This document shows positions 57,867 through 64,000 of a stretch of DNA of 64,000 nucleotides, in pieces; positions within the stretch are counted from its first letter, which is position 1; the number at the start of each line of letters is the position of its first letter. Where the stretch lies: NCBI RefSeq assembly GCF_002019855.1, contig NZ_CM007717.1, forward strand, positions 4,550,657-4,614,656. Direction: 5' to 3'. Both the position numbers and the translations under genes were made by a program. The stretch is from Streptomyces antibioticus (GTDB lineage Bacteria > Actinomycetota > Actinomycetes > Streptomycetales > Streptomycetaceae). A model generated the notes under the pieces. That model worked only from the letters and a program-made list of their open reading frames with translations. It searched no databases and was not told the origin of the DNA.

Positions 57867-58487
57867 ATGACTGCGACCATCTCCCTCTCGCCGACACTCG
57901 AAGCCGAAGACCCGTCCACGTGGTCCGCCCGGTCCGCCCAGGCATCCTCGTCCTCGCTACGACTGTCGCTCGCTCCCAACGGCCCCGCACCGGCCCTGCT
58001 GGACGGTGCGTGGTGGCCCCGTTCCCGTGATCTCGAAGCGGAACTCCCCGCCTTGGCCGCCGTACTGGATCCGCTGTGGGGGCGGATCACCCGCGTCACG
58101 GTGAATCCGACCCACTGGCCGGTCGTCCCGCGCAAGGTGCCCGTCGCCGGGCATGTGATGCACGTCGGCTGGTTCGGGGCCGAACAGGACCCGCACGAAC
58201 TGATGTTGCTCTCCTACGGAACGGGCCGCTGGAATCTCCTGGTGATCCCGCCGGAGACGGATCCCGCGTCGGCCGCCTGGCTGATGGCCGCCGCGAGCGA
58301 CCCGTCGGGTACGTCGACCGCGAGCCGGTTGATGGAGGAGGCGGCGGCGCGCACGCGGGCGGCAGTGTCCGAGACCGACCGGGCCGTGGAAGCCGTCTGG
58401 GACTCCGAAGGCGGCCGGCCGAGCCCGAGCCCCAGCCGCGACGCGGCCGCGGTGCGGACGACCGGGTCCGGTGACCCAGTTCGGTGA
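57867..58487 (+). CDS. DUF5994 protein, fourth paralogue
   Basis: A 206-residue protein. LRLSLAPNGPAPALLDGAWWPRSRDLEAELPALAAVLDPLWG is the family core and GRWNLLVIPPETDPASAAWLMAAASD the second segment, then STASRLMEEAAARTRAA; the tail is Ser/Pro/Arg-rich. It is followed by STAS and GNAT-like genes, a set that parallels the 42.3-44.6 kb region. ATG 57867. Confidence 0.87.
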   Translation: MTATISLSPTLEAEDPSTWSARSAQASSSSLRLSLAPNGPAPALLDGAWWPRSRDLEAELPALAAVLDPLWGRITRVTVNPTHWPVVPRKVPVAGHVMHVGWFGAEQDPHELMLLSYGTGRWNLLVIPPETDPASAAWLMAAASDPSGTSTASRLMEEAAARTRAAVSETDRAVEAVWDSEGGRPSPSPSRDAAAVRTTGSGDPVR

Positions 58488-58535
58488 CCGAGTTCGGTGA
58501 CCGGGTTCGGTGACCGGGTTCGATGACCGAGTTCG
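58471..58535. repeat. 13-bp tandem repeat, five units
   Basis: Five 13-bp units (GTGACCGAGTTCG type) run from the last codons of the DUF5994 gene past its stop. They have up to two mismatches each. Confidence 0.8.
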
Positions 58536-58662
58536 GCTGCCGCGCTGAGTAACAGCGTCCGCCCCAACGGAAGTTCAGCGCGACCGTCACCGCGACCACC
58601 GTCCGCCCCCACACCCTGCGTCCGCCCCCGCCTTCACCCCCCTGCGTCCGAACAGAGGACCC

Positions 58663-59037
58663 ATGCACCCTCCCCAACTGAACGTTCACCGGCACGACCG
58701 CGACAACCACGCTCTGATCACCCTCGCCGGAGAGATCGACCTGACCACCGCACCCCTCGTGTCCGCGGCGCTCGCCGGGTGCCTCGGCGACGGCATCCGT
58801 GGCATCGACGTCGACCTCACGGAGGTCACCTTCTGCGACGCCAGCGGACTCAACGCCTTTCTCGCGTCGTTCAGGCTCGTCACGGATGCCGGGACGTCCC
58901 TGAGGCTGCACTACCCGTCCCAGACCATGGCCCGCGTCATCGACATCACGGGCTCGGGATTCCTGCTGCACCCGGCGCTCACCGGCCGCACCCGCTCGCG
59001 CCGGATGCCCCTCACCGCCGCCGGCGGTGCGTGGTGA
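58663..59037 (+). CDS. STAS-domain anti-sigma factor antagonist
   Basis: A 124-residue STAS protein. ALITLAGEIDLTTAPLVSAAL and VDLTEVTFCDASGLNAFLASF match the SpoIIAA fold, with the DxSGL motif whose Ser would be phosphorylated by an RsbW-like kinase. A basic C-terminal tail follows. Its GTGA end overlaps the GNAT-like gene. Likely part of a SigB/SigF-type partner-switch, though no matching kinase or sigma lies adjacent. Confidence 0.9.
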   Translation: MHPPQLNVHRHDRDNHALITLAGEIDLTTAPLVSAALAGCLGDGIRGIDVDLTEVTFCDASGLNAFLASFRLVTDAGTSLRLHYPSQTMARVIDITGSGFLLHPALTGRTRSRRMPLTAAGGAW

Positions 59038-59747
59038 CCGTCCCGCCCCGGCCGGAGCGGCCGCCGTACGGCGCCGCGGGCGCCGCGGGCGCCGCGACCC
59101 CCATGGACGCGTTACGCCTCCGTCGGCTCAACCGCTGGCAGGCCGAGACGCTCAAGGAGGACCTGGCCGATCTGTACGTGGAGTCCTCCCAGGCGCAGCC
59201 CGGCGAGGAGTACCGGGACCGGGAGGCGTTTCTGCGGCGGCTGACCGGCGCGGTACGGCAGCCCGGCTTCGCCCTGCTGATCGCGGAAGGGACGGCCTTC
59301 GCCGGGTGCGCCTACGGTTTCCCGGTGCGGCGCGACGGGACCTGGTGGCGGGGGTTCGACGGGCCCCTTCCGCCGAGCGTCGAACAGCTCACCGCGTCCG
59401 GACACGTCTTCGCGATCACCGAGACGCTGGTGCACCCGCACACGGACGCCCCGGGCGTCGCCCGTCGGCTCCAGCGACGCCTGCTCGCCGACCACCACGC
59501 CTCGCTCGGGGCGACCCTGGTGGATCAGGCCGACCGGGTGGTCCACGACGCCTTCCTCTCCTGGGGCTGGCAGGACATCGGGGCGGTCCTGCGGCCGTCG
59601 GACGGGTCGAGCCGGTCGAGTCTGCTGCCGCCGGACGCCGTCGTGCTGCGGGCCCTGGTGCTCGCCCTCGGGGCCGGGACCGGGGCGCTCGGCGCCGCCA
59701 ACCCGGACGGGCTTGCCCACGAGAACCGCACCCAACGGCCCGACTGA
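59034..59747 (+). CDS. GNAT-like protein, second paralogue
   Basis: A 237-residue protein. NRWQAETLKEDLADLYVESS, AFLRRLTGAVRQPGFALLIAEG, AGCAYGFPVRRDGTWWRGFDGPLP, HVFAITETLVHPHTD and VARRLQRRLLADHHASL are shared with the protein encoded at 43835. The order fits a GNAT acetyltransferase with a degenerate acetyl-CoA loop. Starts at GTG overlapping the STAS stop, so translation is coupled. Confidence 0.6.
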   Translation: MTVPPRPERPPYGAAGAAGAATPMDALRLRRLNRWQAETLKEDLADLYVESSQAQPGEEYRDREAFLRRLTGAVRQPGFALLIAEGTAFAGCAYGFPVRRDGTWWRGFDGPLPPSVEQLTASGHVFAITETLVHPHTDAPGVARRLQRRLLADHHASLGATLVDQADRVVHDAFLSWGWQDIGAVLRPSDGSSRSSLLPPDAVVLRALVLALGAGTGALGAANPDGLAHENRTQRPD

Positions 59748-59770
59748 TACGGCCGTTCGGGGGCCGGGGC

Positions 59771-59818
59771 GAGGGCGCCGACGAGGGCCGAGGTGAGGGC
59801 GCCGACGAGGGTCGAAGT
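59771..59818. repeat. Two 24-bp direct repeats
   Basis: Two consecutive 24-bp units (GAGGGCGCCGACGAGGGCCG, then AGGT or AAGT) with few mismatches lie between the GNAT-like stop and the IS630 left end. Confidence 0.8.
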
Positions 59819-59844
59819 GATGGTCGGAAATGTGAATGAGCATA

Positions 59845-60950
59845 TTGATCAGAAACTCATGGGGTTCTCGTCCAGGACGTAGCGGACGTGTGGGCCGCCG
59901 AAGTAGCCGCGGACGATGTGCGGCTGGCGCTGGCGTCTGCGGAAGAAGCGGCGGGTCTCGGCGGCGAGTTCGGCCTGGTTCCGGGCTCGGTGCTGCTTGG
60001 GCAGGCTGTGCTTGAGGTCGGCGTTGACGAGTTCGTCGGGGTTGAGCTCGGGCGAGTACGGGGGCAGGAAGTGCAGCTCGACGTCGTCGGGGTGGGCTGC
60101 GAGCCAGTCGCGGACCTTCTTCGAGCGGTGGGCGGAGTGCCCGTCGACCACGAGATGGACCTTGTGGTCGAAGTGGCCGGCGAGCCGGTCCAGGAAGCGG
60201 CACATCACCTCGGCGGTGAAACTCTCGGTGAAGACCATGAAGTGCATCCGGCCCTTGGTGCTGATCGCCGACATCGCGTTCACCGAGAACCGGTTCCCGG
60301 CCCGTCGCACGACGGGGGTCTTGCCCTTCTCTCCCCAGGTGCGGCCTGTGACCTGGTCGGAGCGGATGCCGACCTGGTCGGCGAAGAGAATCTCCCCACC
60401 GTCCTCCTTCGCCCTCGCCCGGATCTTGGGCCAGGTCTCGGCGTGCCAGCGCCGGACGGCCTCGGGGTCCTGCTCGACGGCCCTCTTGTCCGGGCGCTGG
60501 AAGGAAAGACCCCACCGCTTCAGGTACTTGCCCACCCCCGGTTCGGTCAGCCGTACCCGGTACAGCTTCGCGATCAGGTCACCGATCAGCCGCCGCGTCC
60601 ACAACTGCCCACTCAGCCCCACGTCACAGGGCCGGTGATCGAGGACCGCCTGCCGCACAGCGGCCTGCTCGGCCTCCCCGAGCACCTGGTGCACCCCGAC
60701 CGGCTTACCACGCGGCCGCATCACCAGAGCCTCCCGACCGCCGGCCAGCCACTTCGCCCACCAGATGTCGACGGCCTTCAGCGACACCCCGAACACCGCC
60801 GCCACGTCCTCACGGTCCCGCCCCGCCACCAACGCGGCCACCGCCCGCAGCCGCAGGGCCTCCTGCGCCGACGGCGACAGATGCCGCGCGTCCCCCACCA
60901 GATCGCTCACACCCCTCCAACGACCCAGAACCCAAACCGTTTCGGATCAA
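59845..60950 (-). mobile_element. IS630-family insertion sequence
   Basis: The terminal inverted repeats are TTGATCAGAAAC at 59845-59856 and its complement at 60939-60950 (TTGATCCGAAAC), with one mismatch. TA is duplicated on each side (59843-59844 and 60951-60952), as expected for Tc1/IS630-type insertion. One complete transposase gene fills it. The element is 1,106 bp and appears intact. Confidence 0.9.
59849..60910 (-). CDS. IS630-family transposase
   Basis: A 353-residue DDE transposase. An HTH region of about 100 residues (DVAAVFGVSLKAVDIWWAKWLAGG) precedes the catalytic core: the first Asp is in ILFADQVGIRSD, the second in LVVDGHSAHRS, and the third acidic residue in PPYSPELNPDELVNADLK. 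The reading frame is continuous, without the frameshift seen in some IS630 elements. Its stop codon lies inside the left inverted repeat. Confidence 0.93.
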   Translation of the reverse strand: MSDLVGDARHLSPSAQEALRLRAVAALVAGRDREDVAAVFGVSLKAVDIWWAKWLAGGREALVMRPRGKPVGVHQVLGEAEQAAVRQAVLDHRPCDVGLSGQLWTRRLIGDLIAKLYRVRLTEPGVGKYLKRWGLSFQRPDKRAVEQDPEAVRRWHAETWPKIRARAKEDGGEILFADQVGIRSDQVTGRTWGEKGKTPVVRRAGNRFSVNAMSAISTKGRMHFMVFTESFTAEVMCRFLDRLAGHFDHKVHLVVDGHSAHRSKKVRDWLAAHPDDVELHFLPPYSPELNPDELVNADLKHSLPKQHRARNQAELAAETRRFFRRRQRQPHIVRGYFGGPHVRYVLDENPMSF

Positions 60951-61118
60951 TATTTCCGTAGCGTCGTGCGCCGATTGAATGAGTGGCCATTTCGCATGTC
61001 CCTTCTGTGACGAGACGTGTTTATTTGTGCGTAATATGCGGCGGCAGCAACAGCATCAAGGCTTTCCGGGCGATCGGTAGGGCCCGGTACGCCACGGCCC
61101 ACAGAAAATGGCCTTTCG

Positions 61119-62414
61119 ATGAAGCTGAAGTTCCCGAAATTCCCTCAACCAGGCGGTGGCCGCCGCACCGTGTCAGGCGTGCTGGGCTCCGCCCTCGCCG
61201 CGACCGTCGCCACCGTGATGGTCGCCGTGACGCCCACCCCGGCGTCGGCGATCGCCCTGCCCGTACCCCTGGGCACGACCGCCAGCTACTCCGTCCTGGC
61301 GGGCCAGGGAGTCACCAACGTCGGCCCCACGGTGCTCGACCACGACCTCGGATCGCACCCGAACGGCGCGTTCACCGGATTCCCGCCCGGCCTGGTGCTC
61401 GGGGCCGTACACCCGGCGGACGCCGCGGCCGCGCAGGCCAAGAGCGATCTGGTCGTGGCGTACAACAATGCGGCCGGCCAACTGGAGGGCCAGGCACCGG
61501 ACTTCCCGCTCGCCGCGGGAATCGGCGGGGGCCAGGAGCTGCTCCCGGGCGTCCACCGGGCCACCTCGGGTGTCGGACTCACCGGCGACCTGATCCTGAA
61601 CGCCGGCGGCAACCCCAACGCGGTCTGGGTCTTCCAGATCCCGGAAGCCCTGACGACGGCCGTCAGCAGCCGGATCCTCTTCACGAACGGCGCCTCGCCG
61701 TGCAACGTGTTCTGGCAGATCGGCAGTTCGGCGACCATCGGCGGCAGCTCCACCTTCGTCGGCACCATCATGGCTCTGACCTCGATCTTCGTGGGATCGG
61801 GAGCGACCATCGAGGGCCGGGCGCTGGCCCGTAACGGCGAAGTGACGCTGAACAACAACCGGATCTTCCTCAACGGCTGCTCGACGTCCACCACCGGCGG
61901 CACGACGACCGGTACCACCGCCGGCACCACCACCGGTACGACGACCGGCACCACCGCGGGCACGACCACCAGCGGCGGGCTCCTGAGCGGCGGACTCGTC
62001 TCGGGCGGCCTCCTGGGCGGACCCATCGTCGGGACCGGCGGCACCTCGGGCAACGTCGCCGGCAACACGTCCGGGAACACCGCGGGCAACACCGCCGGGA
62101 ACACGACCTCCGGCAACACCGCGGGCAACACGGCCGGCAACGCCACCCTCGGCAACACCTCCGGCGGCAACGGTGGCGGACACGACCACGCGCCCGGCCG
62201 ACCCGCCCACGGCGTCAAGCCCGGCAAGCCCGGAAAGCCGCACCACGGCGGCAAGCCCGACCTCGGCCCGCACATCCACCCGGGCAAGCACGACCAGGGC
62301 AAGCCCGGCCACGGCAAGCCCGATCACGGCAAGCAGCCCGACAAGGACTACGGCTACGGCGACCTGCCCAAGGGCTACGGCGGCGACAGCCACGCCAAGG
62401 GCCACAACGGCTAG
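61119..62414 (+). CDS. Secreted DUF3494 ice-binding-type protein
   Basis: A 431-residue exported protein. The signal peptide ends near Ala-Ser-Ala around residue 44. Residues about 50-245 are the DUF3494 beta-helix: SYSVLAGQGVTNVGPTVLDHDLGSHP, VFQIPEALTTAVSSRI, and a FVGTIMALTSIFVGSGATIEGRALARNGEVTLNNN segment with repeated turns. The C-terminal part is low-complexity: Thr/Gly repeats (TTTGTTAGTT), GNTAGNT repeats, then Lys/Pro/His/Gly-rich GKPGHGKPDHGK. Family members bind ice or act as surface adhesins. The IS630 element lies 168 bp upstream. Confidence 0.85.
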   Translation: MKLKFPKFPQPGGGRRTVSGVLGSALAATVATVMVAVTPTPASAIALPVPLGTTASYSVLAGQGVTNVGPTVLDHDLGSHPNGAFTGFPPGLVLGAVHPADAAAAQAKSDLVVAYNNAAGQLEGQAPDFPLAAGIGGGQELLPGVHRATSGVGLTGDLILNAGGNPNAVWVFQIPEALTTAVSSRILFTNGASPCNVFWQIGSSATIGGSSTFVGTIMALTSIFVGSGATIEGRALARNGEVTLNNNRIFLNGCSTSTTGGTTTGTTAGTTTGTTTGTTAGTTTSGGLLSGGLVSGGLLGGPIVGTGGTSGNVAGNTSGNTAGNTAGNTTSGNTAGNTAGNATLGNTSGGNGGGHDHAPGRPAHGVKPGKPGKPHHGGKPDLGPHIHPGKHDQGKPGHGKPDHGKQPDKDYGYGDLPKGYGGDSHAKGHNG

Positions 62415-62533
62415 ACAGCGCACCGCGGCCAGTCCGCTCACCGGATGACGGCGCGCGGCGGAATCCTCACCGAGTCCGCCCCGCGCCGTCGGCGGTCGCC
62501 GACGGCAGTCGTACGAGAAAGACAGGTAGGCGG

Positions 62534-63241
62534 GTGTCGAGCGCAATCGACTCAGTGGACGTCGGCGTGGAGACCGGCACAGATGCCGGCGCGGATGTCG
62601 GCACGGACGGGAAGGTGCGAAGAAGCGCCCGTGCGGGGAGATCCGGGCTGCGGGCCACCGCGATTCTGTTCCCGATCCTGTGCCTGGCGATGGCCCTGGT
62701 CCATGTGTTTCTGCTGTTTCTTCACGTGGCACCGGCCAATACCGTCTCCAAGCGATACAGCCCCCTGATCAACGCATGGGTGTATCCCCTTTTCGAACAG
62801 AATTGGCGGCTTTTCGCCCCCGATCCCGAATCCGTCAACCGGCAGATTCTGGTGAGAACCGCGCACACCGGCTCCGACGGATCGACGCGGGTGAGTTCCT
62901 GGTTCGACCTGACCGCCGTGGACACGGCGGCGGTCGAGCACCAGCCGTTCCCGAGCCACACGGCGCAGAACATGCTGCGGCGCGCCTGGGCCGGATACGT
63001 CGAATCGCACGGCGGCGACGACACGGCGCACACGGAACGCGCCCGGATGATGCGGACGTACCTGAGCAACATCGCCGCGGACCGCGTCGCCGCCCACACC
63101 GGCGACCCCTTCGAGTTCATCCAGCTCCGCGTCGTCACCCTGCCCATCGCCGCGTCCGGCTCCGCCGCCGGAGATCGCTCGCGGACGCCCGTCGAGAACC
63201 GGCGTCTGCCCTGGTGGAAGGTGTCCGGCCATGCACAGTGA
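62534..63241 (+). CDS. DUF5819 membrane protein
   Basis: A 235-residue protein. A polar N-terminus leads to one membrane helix near residues 40-62 (LFPILCLAMALVHVFLLFLHVAP), then a soluble part with YSPLINAWVYPLFEQNWRLFAPDPESVNRQ, the DUF5819 signature. GTG start at 62534. The HTTM gene overlaps it by 11 bp. The two together are a common pair in streptomycetes; function unknown. Confidence 0.85.
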   Translation: MSSAIDSVDVGVETGTDAGADVGTDGKVRRSARAGRSGLRATAILFPILCLAMALVHVFLLFLHVAPANTVSKRYSPLINAWVYPLFEQNWRLFAPDPESVNRQILVRTAHTGSDGSTRVSSWFDLTAVDTAAVEHQPFPSHTAQNMLRRAWAGYVESHGGDDTAHTERARMMRTYLSNIAADRVAAHTGDPFEFIQLRVVTLPIAASGSAAGDRSRTPVENRRLPWWKVSGHAQ

Positions 63242-64000
63242 GACACGGAGGACCGCGGCCGCAGGCGTCGGCCCGAGGCTCGCCGACCGGATCGCCGCCG
63301 GACGGGACCTCCTGACCGGCCGCCCGGTGTCCCTGTACGGCGCGGCGGTGCTGCGCATCGGCTACGGACTGCTCTACCTGGTCTTCCTGCTGCGCGAGTT
63401 CCCGCACCGCGCCGAGATCTGGGGCCCCGACTCCCCGTGGACGCCGGCCCTGTCCAAGCAACTCTTCGAGCAGACCGGCTGGTTCAGCGTCCTGACCCTG
63501 TCCGACAGCCGCGCCTACTTCGAGCTGTGCTACGCGCTCGCGCTCGTCACCGCCGCGCTGTTCACGCTGGGCTGGCGGACCCGCGTCCTGTCCGTCCTCT
63601 TCGCCGTCATGGTGACCTCGTTCCACGCCCGCGCGATCTTCATGACGGACGGGGGCGACAACCTGGTCCTGCTGATGGCCCTCTACCTCGTCCTCACCGC
63701 GTGCGGCCGCCGCTGGTCCCTGGACGCGCGCCGACACCGGCGGAGGAAGGCGGGGCGCGAGGGTGAGCGTTCGGGCGTACGGACACAACTCCTCGACGCC
63801 CGCACCACCTTGGTCACCGTGCTGCACAACTGCGGCATGCTCGTCATCGCGGCCCAGGTCTGTCTTCTCTACGGTTCCGCCGGCCTGTACAAGGTCCAGG
63901 GCGGTTCCTGGGGCGACGGCACCGCCCTCCACTTCGTCCTGAACCTCGAACTCTTCCGACCCTGGCCGGCGCTCTCCCACTTCGTGGACCAGCACACGCT
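63231..64000 (+). CDS. HTTM-domain (vitamin K-dependent carboxylase-like) membrane protein, partial
   Basis: Starts at ATG 63231, 11 bp before the DUF5819 stop, and runs past the window end; about 256 codons are visible. It has several membrane helices: VSLYGAAVLRIGYGLLYLVFLLREF, FELCYALALVTAALFTLGW, VLLMALYLVLTACG and a later VLHNCGMLVIAAQVCLLYGSAGLYKVQGG. The HTTM fold is related to vitamin K gamma-glutamyl carboxylase. Whether it is an enzyme is not known. Truncated here. Confidence 0.82.
   Translation, partial: MHSETRRTAAAGVGPRLADRIAAGRDLLTGRPVSLYGAAVLRIGYGLLYLVFLLREFPHRAEIWGPDSPWTPALSKQLFEQTGWFSVLTLSDSRAYFELCYALALVTAALFTLGWRTRVLSVLFAVMVTSFHARAIFMTDGGDNLVLLMALYLVLTACGRRWSLDARRHRRRKAGREGERSGVRTQLLDARTTLVTVLHNCGMLVIAAQVCLLYGSAGLYKVQGGSWGDGTALHFVLNLELFRPWPALSHFVDQHT

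Noticed and set aside
61880..62340. Repeats in the ice-binding-type gene as a CRISPR-like array
   Set aside because: The repeats are in frame and encode Thr/Gly, Asn-Thr-Ala-Gly and Lys-Pro-Gly units of a protein; there are no constant spacers.

Overview
The window is a continuous stretch of a high-GC actinomycete chromosome, almost certainly a Streptomyces. The evidence is very strong third-position GC bias, many GTG/TTG starts behind GGAGG-type ribosome binding sites, WhiJ-type helix-turn-helix/DUF397/ATPase genes, an AfsR-like giant SARP regulator, an ECF42 sigma factor with its DGPF partner, CspA-type cold-shock protein, LAETG sortase substrate, and several families seen mainly in streptomycetes (DUF5994, DUF5819-HTTM). 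About 75 genes are supported; most are in short 1-3 gene operons with 4-bp ATGA/GTGA overlaps.

Layout. 1-8.9 kb: tail of a TPR protein, a YraQ-type permease with its TIGR03943 partner, a PknH-like sensor lipoprotein, a nucleoside hydrolase, an LAETG wall protein, a GH13 alpha-glucosidase, a DUF4142 protein and a MOSC protein. 8.9-14.3 kb: an M20 dipeptidase/small membrane protein/APC permease operon, a ThrE-type exporter and a DUF6445 oxygenase-like protein beside a G14 tract. 14.4-17.2 kb: a Rpn-like nuclease and a WhiJ-type cluster whose last DUF397 gene is frameshifted. 17.2-25.2 kb: SnoaL-like protein, divergent TetR/DHFR-family pair with a repeated operator motif, membrane proteins, an M23 peptidase, a GH26-like lipoprotein, and the ECF42-DGPF pair. 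25.5-33.7 kb: lysyl oxidase-like protein, LCP wall-polymer ligase, a noncanonical tRNA-Gly(UCC)-like gene with its own promoter and terminator, SMI1/KNR4 protein, OleD-like glycosyltransferase, WS/DGAT-like acyltransferase and cupin, and a membrane protein with a PemK-like tail. 33.9-41.4 kb: trpF, small enzymes, IMPase-family phosphatase, CBS protein, DEAD-box helicase, cold-shock protein.

42-48 kb and 57.8-59.7 kb form a stress/anti-sigma-like set: four DUF5994 paralogues lie in the window (37.6, 42.7, 46.0 and 57.9 kb), two of them near paralogous GNAT-like proteins, with PRC-barrel, CBS, STAS, ANTAR and desaturase genes. 48.1-52.6 kb: AfsR-like regulator and a VapBC-type toxin-antitoxin pair.

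53.0-55.9 kb is a small decayed island: an intact tRNA-Gly(CCC) marks one end, and a 55-bp near-identical copy of its 3' half (2,786 bp away, same orientation) marks the other. Between them lie a DUF1152 protein, a GntR/UTRA regulator, three AGTGGC-N4-GCCACT-type operators, and a regulatory ATPase gene with an in-frame TGA. No integrase is visible. Then come dcd, a phosphoribosyltransferase, an intact IS630-family element, a secreted DUF3494 ice-binding-type protein and a DUF5819-HTTM pair running off the right edge.

The observations most worth checking are the tRNA-Gly-like gene at 29.06 kb, which carries features known from peptidoglycan-dedicated tRNA-Gly of staphylococci; the tRNA-bounded island with its operator set; and the three gene disruptions (two single-base frameshifts and one TGG-to-TGA).
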